Of a stretch of 64,000 bases of DNA, positions 1-10,825 are shown piece by piece; the stretch's first letter is position 1, and every line of letters begins with the position of its first letter. Origin of the DNA: Pithys albifrons albifrons (taxonomy: Eukaryota; Chordata; Aves; Passeriformes; Thamnophilidae); NCBI RefSeq assembly GCF_047495875.1, contig NC_092474.1:4605001-4669000 (forward strand), in the 5' to 3' direction. The position numbers and the translations under genes were made by a program. The notes under the pieces were generated by a model. That model did no database searches and was not told the origin of the DNA. It saw only the letters and a list, made by a program, of their open reading frames with translations.

Positions 1-3000
1 TAAGGAATATTCTTTTTCCAGTTCAAGGAACAGCCATGCTTTTAGTTTGTATCTGTCTAAAAGATTAATTTACAGGAACAGACAGTTAACTGATGCTTTT
101 AGAAAGTTTTTCTGAGTTTTAGTCTAATTGAAAATAAAGTATTAAGTACTTTTTGTTCATCATTATAGACTTTCCTTTAGGGCCTCTGGATCTTTGTAGG
201 ACAAGAACAGGATTTAGTTTTAAATACGAGGCTGAGACATGATGAAAGCAAGAAGCAGAGGCTGAGACCTTAATTAAAACAGAGTTATATTTCAGAGAGT
301 TATTGAAGAAGAAGGAGGTGCTAGGGGCTAGAGAATAGCTATAAGTGTTTTTCAAAGCCCATTTGTACAGTGGAACAGCCTATACAACAGCCCTATTACT
401 CACCTTTGCCATGTTAGTATTTGTGAAAGGCAAACTTCAAACAGGCTCTGAGCACGGAGCAGCCTGTCCGAGGGTGATGGGCACATCAAGGAGTAGGGAT
501 GAAGGAATGGATGCTGGCAGCTGGAAGCACAGAAGCTCCTCTGAAGTTTGCTAATGCTTTTTGACCTTGCTAGAATTCATTTCACTTTATGATCCTCTTG
601 ATTTCAGTGTAAGTTCTGGCGCCTTCTCTGCTCAGCCCTTGCTGTGAGGAGCTTTTCATTTATCGTAGCTCCCTGTTTGAATTCACTTGTGCCTGGTGCT
701 TGTACCAGACTCCCTCCTGCAAGATGAGGGAAAGCAGTCAGGTTCCTTAGAGGTGAAGCAAAGAAAAAGTTAAAGCTGGTCAGAGCTGAACAAAAGCTCA
801 AGATCTGGTTTACAAAAACCCTGAAGATTTAGGGTATTTTTTGTTTCTTCTGATCCATATCTATGTTTTATCAGGGTATTTTTTCCTGCTATTTGGATCA
901 GAATCAGATCCTTATGATCTAATTTGTAATAATATATATTTTAAAATCTATAAATAATGTTAAGTCTTTCATTGGCAAGCAAAAGTTGTGGCAGATAGCT
1001 GGGAGTCAGGACAGCAACTTTCTATGTCCTGTGGACATATAACCTCCCTCCCTACCATGCCTTCATTCTTCCAGAGGTTTCCATGTCATCATCATCTAGG
1101 AAACAGTCTGAGGTCATGTCAGACCTGCCCTCCAGGTGCTGTGGGTATGTCAGCCAACTGCAGGCTTCTGGAAAAAAGGAAATAACAGAAAAAAAATGTT
1201 CTCCCGTGCCACAAGATCCTCACAATCCGAAACTCAGAACACAGTGTGAGATCTTTGCACCCGTTCCGTGTGTTCATCTGCCCAATGGCTTTGCCCAAAG
1301 CTCGGGATATGCTCCTCAAACACTGAGCATTGATGTGCCATGAGATTAACAAGAGAGAGATGTTGGTTTCTTTGGGGAATTATCTGCTGAGCTATCACCA
1401 CTCTCCCTGCAGTTCTCTTGAGAGTAACTGAATTAAATATGATAAGAATTGATGAACTGTACTAGAAAACTCCTCAAGGCTATCAGATATCCATTTACAG
1501 GAGCAGAGGGAATCATTGTCCATACTCTGCTTGTGTTTTATCACATTATTGATGCTTTAGAGACAACTTTGTGGATACCATCTCATTTGAAAGTTGGGTT
1601 GGGTGTTTTTTTTCTCATTAGATCACATCATTTTTTGAAACTACCAAGAATTTATTTTTGTGCCAGACCTTTGGATATTTTTTCTTCTGGAAATCTGCTA
1701 ATAGTCCCTAATAGGGGACTCATTCATAGTACTTTGTTCACATGTGTATAATATATATAACAAGAAGGCATAAGGGGATTAAATTCCCTACATGAATTAC
1801 TGATTTTCATTTAGATTTTTGTATAGCTGGTTCTCAGGGAGGTTGTGGGTTAGTATTTGGGGATATTTTTTGTGATTTTTTGTTGGGGTATTTTTTTTCT
1901 TGTTACCTATGAAGCCTTTGGAACATATTTTCTCATTTTTTATTCAGAATACCAAGACTCTGGCTGTTGATCAAAGAAAATCTCTTCAGATTAAAATTTA
2001 CCCACTCAAGCAATAAATTTAAATAATTAATAAATGACATTAGAAGAGGGTAAAGCTTCTGACTTCTTGGCAAGATTAGGAGAATAAGCCACTTAAGGCT
2101 TGTTGCTGACAACCTGTTGCTTTTTCAGATTTAAAGGTACTGGCTGGTCAGGCAGTAGCACATTTCTACAAAAGGAAGGTGTTTTTACATGATGGCATTG
2201 TCATGTACCCAGAAATGTGAACTCTGGTCCCATACTGAGGTGACATAATGTATTGCCACAGGAACAGGGATCTGAGGCAGATACTTGTAACAGAAAGTTT
2301 GAACTAATAGGCCTGATAGGAAATTTATCTGTGAAATTCTCTTCATCTGCAGTCAGCCAGAAGAATTATTCTCTTTGTCACTAGCTCATGAAACACACTT
2401 TACTCAGTTATTAAAACTATTGTATCCTGCAAATCTGTTGGGATGAGTTGTGCAGAAACTTGTTTTTGTAAGCATGTAACTGTAGCAGTTTCTGAAATAA
2501 ATGCTGCGTGTTTCAGATGGCTGGTAATTCCTGCTGCCTTGGTGAGAGCTATTAATAAAGGACTTACAGGGCTGAGTCACTCAATATGCCAAATGTTAGT
2601 GTACTCTCACTCCAGACTAATAGAGGCACTACAGGATTTAAGCATTTGAATTCAACAATAGTTAAAAATTTCTACCCTAAAGTCCTCAGCATAATTTGAT
2701 TTGGAGTAAATTAATTTCTTTCTAGACTTAGTCAAAGCAATTACATTCAACTTAGTTGCTGTATTATGACATAACATTTATCACAATTTAAGCACTGCAG
2801 AGTACAAGAGAACTCAAACTTATCTTTATTCCTGTGCTGGCAGTTTGGTGGTCAGGCTGACTTTGCATTCCTTCCTCTGTTCATTGGCAGAAAGACACGT
2901 GAAGTTCAAGCAGGAGTTGAAATGCTGAGTCAAATGGGAGCAAAGAATAGGCAAGCTCAGGCTGACATGGAGTTTGTTTACAAATCAACTTTATATCACA

Positions 3001-4650
3001 TTCCTGATGTTAACAGAACTGGAGTTAGCACAAACACTTTTTTTCTTGTTCTTCTCTATTTAAAACTTCACTTTTCAGCAGGATGTGACTGCATTTTTTG
3101 CTTATGTGAGGTGTGTTTTGAATTAGTGAAGTGGGCATTGCCAGTGCACTCCTACTGCTGTATAAACCTGTATTGAGAGAGATGCAAATGCTGGGCTGTG
3201 CTTCCCATTTCCTCCAGGGTGGGCAGTTGTGCCTCCTGGTGTTTGCAGGCTGGGCTAATGACCCAGGGGAGATGCTGCATTCTAAGATACAATAGTCTGG
3301 CCAGGCTGCCAAGGTCTCCATAAGACATTTGCTCTGAAGTGTGTAGGAAGGTCCACAGTGAGGATCTCCCTAACGCTGTGACGTGTGTGCTCTTGCAATC
3401 TCTTTTCTGTGTAATGTATTTACAGATGTTGTGTTAGAGGAACCTTTTAGAGTCACTGTGGGAGGCAATGCCACACTGCAGAGATGTATTTTTGACCCTT
3501 TTTCAGAGTGAATGCAGTTCCATTATGTTTCAAAACATGAAAAGGCTGCAAGTACATGTGGAATATGTTATTATTCTGAAACCAAAAAATATTTTTGAAC
3601 CTCAGCTTGTAGCAGGAGGATGTCAGTTGTGAAACATCCAAACCTTCTGTCCTCTGTTGTACAAAAGTTGCACTAAACTTCAGTTAAAGAAATAACAGGT
3701 ATATATAATGTTATATGTGTGTGTGTATATTCAAAGGGGAAAGTGTTCATTATTACCGTTCATTTTAACCAATGAAAGGTAATGTTGAATTATGCCTTTT
3801 CCCTTTTATAATAGTTATAATAGGATTTCATTATAACTTGTAGGTTTTGTTTTTCAACTCTAATTACAGAACTTGGTTGTTCAGAATTACTAGATGTTGT
3901 ATTTTATGTCAAACTCTAGGGGCTTTTTCCCCATTAACAAGGAGGAGGAAAAGGCATTTCATGCCACAGCTAATACATGCTTGTTAACATGCCATTAGTA
4001 TAAAGCTTTCAATTTTTTGTTCAGTGGATGATGCAAAATGAGGCAGATGTAAATTCAACTTGCAGTCAAAGCAGATTATGCAAACTCTTCTCTAGAATTT
4101 GAATGGTATAATGAAAGACTCCACAGGCCAGCTAAGACTTCAATTATTTGCAATAAATGCAGGACACTGGAAATTTGTGTTTTGTAGATCCACAATTAAT
4201 TTTACAATTGTAGTTAGACTGCACTGAAATGTGTTCCCAGGATGATTCAAGAAGAAAAAGTTGCTATTTTATAACTTTCTGGGATGTTTCACCTTCTCTG
4301 GAGCAAATATTATCCCCCCCTTTTAGTATCAACCTTCAGATGCAAGTCTGGAGGAGCTGAAGAACTCTGTGGTCTCCCAGGTCACCACTTTCATTACAGT
4401 CTTGCTGTTAAGCTTCTTTGAAATTCTGATTTCTTCCACTCCCCACACCTTGGAAATGCATTACCCTCTTTAGTATTGCTCCTGTTGCATCGATGTCAGA
4501 GGACAGAAAAGCTTCATTTAGTTTGCCCTTTTCCTTCATTTTCTCATGTGAGCTAAGTATGAAATGTTGAGACTCTTTCCATTAGTTGCTTTTTAAAGAA
4601 AGGCTCTTGAAGTGATTAGTGTGCAGAACAACACATGCTTTGATGTGCAT
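1..4650. other. Non-coding, AT-rich unique DNA
   Basis: No gene, exon or family-level repeat is recognised here. Open frames are all 100 codons or shorter, lie on both strands and match nothing I know. The only simple-sequence element is a very short TG/TA run at about 3713-3730. T-rich and G/T-rich stretches occur around 1600-1900. Splice-like and polyadenylation-like hexamers occur at about the level chance would give in AT-rich DNA. Confidence 0.6.
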
Positions 4651-6888
4651 CTTTATGCTAACAGAAATTGTAAATAAAACTCTTTTACCCATGTGGCAGT
4701 TTAGATTGGTGAAAAAGTCCACTTCTCACCCCAAATCTCACGTGACAGGGATGGAAGGAAAAGACACATTGTGGCTGAATGGGAATGTTTGGGACACAAA
4801 TATTAATGCAAAGGAATGCTTCTGACCAGGGGACTGGTGGTGGTGAAGATGGAACAGGGCTGGACAGTACATGGATTTCAGCTTGCATCCTGATTTTAAA
4901 GGTTTTAAAACTTGGTGTGTCATGTTCTCTTTGGAGAGATGTCTTTGGAACTGGACACCACACCACAGGAGGCAGCTTCCCTTGGCATCTGAAAGCATTC
5001 CCATCATGGAGTCTGGATTTGGTGTTTCTCTTCTAATACCACCAGACAGTAGCATAAAACTGTTGCAAGTGTTGCACAGAGAGGTCTGTGTGTTACTAAA
5101 CAAGCACCTCTGCTGCCACCCTACAGCAGTTCCATCACACCCACTGCTGAGCAAGGGCAGATCTACCTTCAGCTTTCACACAGATGCACCAGCTGACCAG
5201 CTAGAGTAGAAAAATACAATTGAGAAATGACACACCTCTCATTTGAATAGGCATCCTCATAATCCAGCAGTCCTTTGCTGGGGATTATCAAGGAGTACTT
5301 CCTTTTTTTAACTGTCCATCTGCTTAAGGAACTGGAGAGAAAAAGAGTATTTATTTGGTCTTTAGAGCCACTGCAGCCATGGCTTCATTGACTTCAGTGC
5401 AATTGTGTTCCAGGGAGGAACAGGCTTTGCCTGTGAGGATATTTGTGGTAACTGACTGGTTTTAGTTTTTCAGGGTTTATCATGTTTGAGATTCTTCCTG
5501 ACCTACACCAGTAAGAACATGAAAGGATTAAGACCTGGTTACTCAGCACCTCAAAGCAACATTTTTTTGCTTAGAGGTCCTTAGCCTCTTTGGAGGAATA
5601 AAAGCTTTGAATCAGATTCCAAAAGCTGTTGTAAAGTTACAGGGTTTTTTCTACATCATACTCTGCCCTTCCTTGAATTTATTTATTGCAGAGTATGGTC
5701 AAAAGGAAGTCCTTTTACCTTCATATTATAAAAGAGGGTGCCTCCATCTCCCTCCCTCACAAGCAGGATGAAGTCTGAGCCCTGATCAAGGCAACAGTTA
5801 GAAGAATTCAGCCTACTTTTTTAGAGGGGTTGACCCTTCTTTCATCTCTTTCTTTGTAAAGAGGGTTGAGAAACATCCATGTAGGATCTAGGTCAGAGAT
5901 GATTAGGAACTCCAGTGATTTTAGAACAGCAGAGAATGTACTCTAAACTGTTGAAAATGCTCTTTCAAACCAATGTTCTTAAATACATGAGTAAGAGTTT
6001 TCTCCTTCCTAATGGGAGGTGAAACACTGAAAGATTAAACAGGAGAGTTAGAACAGTGAACTCCTGTATCTTTGTCCTGCAGGGAGTTGCAGATCCCATG
6101 GAAAGAGAATGCTTTGCTTTGATTCTTTGAAATATCCAAATATTGACATCTTTCTGTTCAGTTCAGCTGCAGTGTAAGTCCTCTGGCCAGGAGAGTGGGA
6201 TGGCTTCTCCCTCTCAGCCATCAAACTCCCTCCAGTGGAAGGTTTTCTGCATCCAGCAGTCTGCTGCTGGCACCTGGGCACAGAGCTGGTGCCAGGCTGT
6301 GGTGTTTGTAGCCCAATAAGTAAAATTCAGCACTGACAGTGATGTGAAGAAGATTAAGTCTGGCAGAACTCAGGTTGCAGATTGTAAATGGTCTCTGTGA
6401 CAGTGGTTTCAAACTGGCTGGATCTGGTTTCTCCCTGTTGGGTTTTGTAGTTGTAGATTTATTCATGTTGCTGTATCTTGTTAAAGACAGTGCCCTGGGG
6501 GTATTAAGGTCTTGTTTGACTGCAGAGCTAAAATATAAAATTCCAAAATCCCCTCTCCATTGTACCTAATTAAGTAACCCCATTAACCCTCTCTGTGGAC
6601 AGATTGAGGGGATGTCTCCTTTCTGCTAATAAGTTTTCTGATAGAACAGCACACTTCCCTGACCCCTGGGATTAGGTGCTGTGTTAAATGTACTCTGCCA
6701 GCTCATGGCAATGCTATTTCCTTTTTTGTCCATTCTTTCTTAGAAAATTCTCTGGACTGAAGCTACTTTTCTCTTCTCTTGCCCTGCTTCAGGAGCATTG
6801 CCAGTTCAAAAGCTGGGAAACCAGTCACCTAAATCTCCTGAAAGTTTCTGGAATTCAAAGTGCCATGGATCTGATGGGGAGCTAAAAC
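4651..6888. other. Non-coding DNA with overlapping unsupported open frames
   Basis: Between about 4738 and 5209 there are open frames on both strands (138 codons minus, 112 codons plus) that overlap each other. This is usual for a moderately GC-rich stretch that lacks stop codons by chance. Neither translation shows a domain, signal peptide or repeat I recognise. From 5210 to 6888 I see nothing beyond ordinary AT-rich sequence. Confidence 0.55.
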
Positions 6889-6978
6889 TGTGAGTCAGTT
6901 CCCTCAGTTGACTATGCAGACATAACTGGACAAATTGTGAGTCAGTTCCCTCAGTTGACTATGCAGACATAACTGGAC
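6889..6978. repeat. Exact tandem duplication, 43-bp unit at 47-bp period
   Basis: Positions 6889-6931 and 6936-6978 are identical over 43 bp and separated by 4 bp, giving two head-to-tail copies with a 47-bp period. Each copy contains TGAGTCA (6891-6897 and 6938-6944), which matches the AP-1 consensus. The lack of mismatches suggests a recent duplication or a duplication in assembly. No target-site duplication or transposon end is seen around it, so replication slippage or local duplication is likelier than insertion. Confidence 0.93.
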
Positions 6979-7830
6979 CAACAAATCCCTCACAGTGCAG
7001 GTCAGAATTTTTCCTCTCTGCACCATGGAAATTTTTTAAGGCATATGTAGCAGGATAGTTTGTACTACACCAATGCCTCTTCTATATTTAGAAAGTTATC
7101 TCCTGTTCCATTTGTCAGGAAAGCAATGATCTGATATTTTTTTACATTCAGATCTGCTATCTGGGAGCTGCTGAAGAAAATCTGGACACCAATAATATGA
7201 TAAAGGACGTGCTGCTGAGCGTGGCACAGGAACATTGCCCAGCTCCTGCAGGGAGCAGCTCCAGCCCAGCAGGGTTGATCGGTTCCCTCTCAGCATTAGC
7301 CCACGAGCTTAATCTGACTTCAGCAATACCAGTGGGGTGTCTTTCTCCTGGACTCAAGGCTGGGTGCAGGTGCCTGTGCCAAAATCCCTTCCCTGGAGCG
7401 CTGGGAGCAGGTGCAGAGGCAGTGGCTGCGCGTGGGCTCCCTCTGCTCTGGCAGAGTGGGTGCCAACTGCCCAGCTGGGCTCCTGCTGCCTGTGGGGAGT
7501 GGGAAGAGGAGCTGTGTGGATTTGCTGCAGGACCCAGAGCTGCTCATGGAGCATGGGGAGGTCCTTCCTCGGGTGCTGTGTGGCTGAGGCTGCCCAGTCT
7601 CCTGATCCGAGGGGATCTCTGGATGTGGGGAAGCAGCGCAGTGTCAGATGGGCTCCTGCGTGGGCAGATGCTGATGGGCAGATTGGCAGGAAGAAAGAGA
7701 AGCCATGAATGCCCCACATTAGTTAAAATACCTGGTCTGTACTTGAAGTGTGGAAACTTCAAAAATACCCCTGAATTTCTGTTTGCTCAGTGGGTATGTC
7801 TGTGGCTGAATTCTTACTGAGCTGCCCATC
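6979..7830. other. GC-richer block containing a 207-codon open frame of doubtful status
   Basis: From about 7190 to 7720 the base composition becomes noticeably richer in G and C than the flanks, and a plus-strand ATG-started frame runs from 7197 to 7820. Two other frames are open through much of the same stretch (plus 7337-7708, minus 7354-7719), which argues that openness reflects composition and not coding. The translation is rich in Gly, Ala, Leu, Ser and Trp and has no motif I recognise. No CpG-island promoter, Kozak-like context or poly(A) signal clearly frames it. It could be a chance frame, an old GC-rich repeat, or part of a long non-coding transcript. Confidence 0.35.
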
Positions 7831-10489
7831 AGGATTTGCTTATTAAGGAGGATGTACTGTTTGCTTGGCCTTTCCCTGAGCAAATGGGGAACTCATTCTG
7901 TCCAAGAGGCCTTTAAATAAAGAAATGGAAAGCAAAAAGAAGAAACAAAGTTGCACTCATTTAGCACAAGCCCAAGAAGCTGATGAAACTTAAGTAGTGA
8001 AAGGGCATGAGGAGAAATTATTTAACTTCCTGTTCTTCACTGGGTAAGAGGTGTTGAAATATTTACAAATGGGCTGTTTGAACCAACTTGTGTTATTGAA
8101 ACCTGCAGAGAAGAGACACATTTTTGAAATGTTATAAAAATGCTTGATTTCCACTAGGCAGAGCAGGCTGAACAAAACAGCAGGCAAGAGTAGCTGCCAG
8201 TTGGTAGCAGATCTGGAGCACTTGCTGATTCATATTTCTATAACAAAGGCTGAGCTGGGTTGTCTGCTCCAGGCCACCATCCTGCCCATGTCAGTGGATG
8301 AAGGAGTTCCCTGCAGTCAATATTTCTCATTCAAATCCATGCCTGTGCTGGCCTTCCTGTTTACTCTTCCCTGAGTCCTCAGTCTTAGCAGCCCTTTCAT
8401 CCTTCACATTAATGGCCACAGGTAACTCTGTTGGGGTGATTCATGTGCATTAAACCTCAAGGAGAATATGCTGTGAAGTGGAAGGACTGTTTTCCAGTCA
8501 ATGATGATAAGCAAGAATCAATCATGTACCAAAACCTGCATATATCACAGGAAAGAACATATATTGACCAACACTCATGGCCTGAAAAATATGCTGGCTT
8601 ATTAATTTTCATGGGGTTTTTCTAAAGACTCATTAGTTTGGACAACACAAGGTCACTATGCAGAGAGCTCGACAGGGACTACAAATTGTTTTGCACAAAT
8701 TTAATAGAATTCTCTCATTCCCTCTTCATCCTTCTGTGTTGTTAAACTCCACAAAATCTTGAGTGGTCAAGTTTGCTCCTTCCTGTGGCTTTGCTGTGTT
8801 GTTGCAGAACTAGTTCCTGCAAGTAATTTTTAAATGCTTTTGCATAACCATGAGTGCCAGCAATGGTACTGGAGAAACAATAGCACAGGAATTACCCAAT
8901 TAACAAAGGAACCTGGGAATATAAAAACACCCAAGGGACCCTTTCACGGAGTTGAATAAGGGAAGAAAAAAGTCACCTTAGCTATCAGAGTCAAGCACTA
9001 AGTGATTATATTGAAGTGAAATATCAAGACTGGTATTCAGATAAAACCATTCCCCTGTGGCCTTTAAATCTATGGCCTTTAAATCATTTTCTGGGATCCA
9101 CTGAGTTATTCTGAGACACATAACCTGTGCAAATTCCTCTTAAACAGTGCAATCTTTTCCTAGGCATTCTTCCTATTTACCATGCAAAGGATGGCATGGC
9201 AGAGAGGATGCCAGGGTAGCTCTGTGGCTGCTTTACCACAGCTGGCTTGCAGCAGAATGGTCTCTTACAGAGAGAAGTTTGGATTTGTTTGTACCTGCCC
9301 ATCTTTTCCAAGGTAGAATGAGGTAAGCCTAGAATTGGGCTTGTTAAATAGATTTTTCTGTGCTAAGATTTTCCTTCTGTTGAATAGAACTTAGTTTTAT
9401 TATAGTGTGTATCAGAAAAAATTAGCATTAAAGAAGCAGCATCTTTAGCAAAATTCTCTTCAAATCCAGGTCATCATCTGCCTCTGTACCTTGGTAGATG
9501 CAAAAGAGAGATGCAGATCAGAGTTTTTTCTAAGCTAACACAGCACTCACACACTGGGCTTTATCTCTAAATCATCCATGTGCACTTGTAAACTGGACCG
9601 ATTAGTTGTATGTGTTAATTTGCTGGTACCATAATATGTGTCTCATATACCAGTGAACTTAAAAAAATCCTCAGGATTATCCATTGGCTTTGTGAGACTC
9701 CTGGGAAACCCAACCTCACTTGATTGGTCTATTAAGCTGAAAACATCCTAATTAGCTAATTTACAAATATTTCAGACCTGACGTATTGATGCACCACAAG
9801 GTTAATTGCTCTTCTTACTCAATTAGTAGGAACCTTGTGCTCTTCATTACATTAAAGTAAGCCATTATCACTTTCTACATTTTATGTCTGAGGTTCAATA
9901 ATGACAAAACTTTTATCTCAACTCTGCAAACCTTAACTGGTTTCTACCTGAATACCCTTTTCTTCACAAAATCCCAAATCTCAGTATCTTGTCCATGTAC
10001 ATTTGCTCTGTGATTCCAAAATGGGATTCTTAAGTAAGGTTTATGTACATTTTCTAGGGGTCCTGCTTCAGTTCCTTTTGGAACTTTTCATATTTCTACA
10101 AATTCATCCTCTCTACAGTTGCTGGCTTAGTTGGCTGTGAAAAGGTAATTTTTACCCAGTAGATCATGGACAGAACTTATTAAAGAACTTTTTCTAGCAT
10201 CTGTCAGGCTCTGCCTTTTTCCAGAACTGGGATTTTCATGGACTACATATTTTTTTAATTTTATTTTGTTGTGATTGCTCAGATTTGTTGACCAGACCAA
10301 AGGGAATGTTTCAGATATATTAGAAAACAGCATTATAAATTTTTGTTTTGAAATTACCTTTCAGTGAGGAAGTATTTTATATTGAATAAAAAGTCATAAT
10401 TAACGTAAAACATTTTGATTTAACTGAAAAAGTTTTGGGGAAATTTCTCTTCAAGAAAATTCAAAATGATTCTTCTGCTGTTCTTTGGA
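7831..10489. other. Non-coding AT-rich DNA
   Basis: No gene or dated repeat is recognised. A 15-bp-period duplication of TGGCCTTTAAATC lies at about 9058-9085. A segment at 9735-9835 is rich in TAATTA-like homeodomain core motifs and includes the 12-bp palindrome AATTAGCTAATT at 9750-9761, which makes it a possible conserved non-coding element. The rest shows no structure that I can interpret. Confidence 0.5.
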
Positions 10490-10825
10490 CAGGTCTACTG
10501 AACAAACTTGAAACTTATAGCCAGGTGGGGGCTGGTCTCTTCTCCCAGGCACTCAGCAACAGGACAAGGGGGCACGATGGGCTCAAGCTCTGCCAGGGGA
10601 AATTTAATTTGGAGATCAGAAAAAAATTCTTTCCAGAGAGAGTGCTCAGGCATTGGAATGGGCTGCCCAGAGAGGGGGTGGATTCCCCATCCCTGGAGGT
10701 TTTTAAATGCAGATTGGCCGTGGCACTGAGTGCCATGATCTGGTAAAGGGACTGGAGTTGAACCAAGGGTTGGACTCGATGATCTTGGAGGTCTTTTCCA
10801 ACCCAATCGATTCTATGATTCTATG
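10490..10825 (+). mobile_element. CR1 LINE, 5'-truncated, complete 3' end
   Basis: This is the clearest transposon in the window. Going 3'-ward it shows the CR1 hallmarks: the end of ORF2 and the 3' UTR with a frame reading RHWNGLPREGVDSPSLEVFK, the 'ggttggactcgatgatctt' segment, the 'ttttccaaccc' segment, and two exact terminal octamers ATTCTATG at 10810-10817 and 10818-10825. The element begins near 10490-10500, so more than 90 percent of a full-length CR1 is missing, which is normal for this family because reverse transcription usually aborts early. Part of it stays open for 103 codons (10435-10746), but it encodes no working protein. Good preservation of the tail suggests that it is the youngest CR1 copy here. 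Confidence 0.95.

Noticed and set aside
3713..3730. TG/TA microsatellite
   Set aside because: Too short to count as more than a few dinucleotide units.
4738..5209. Paired 138- and 112-codon frames on opposite strands
   Set aside because: Mutually overlapping frames without any conserved motif are expected by chance in a stop-poor stretch.
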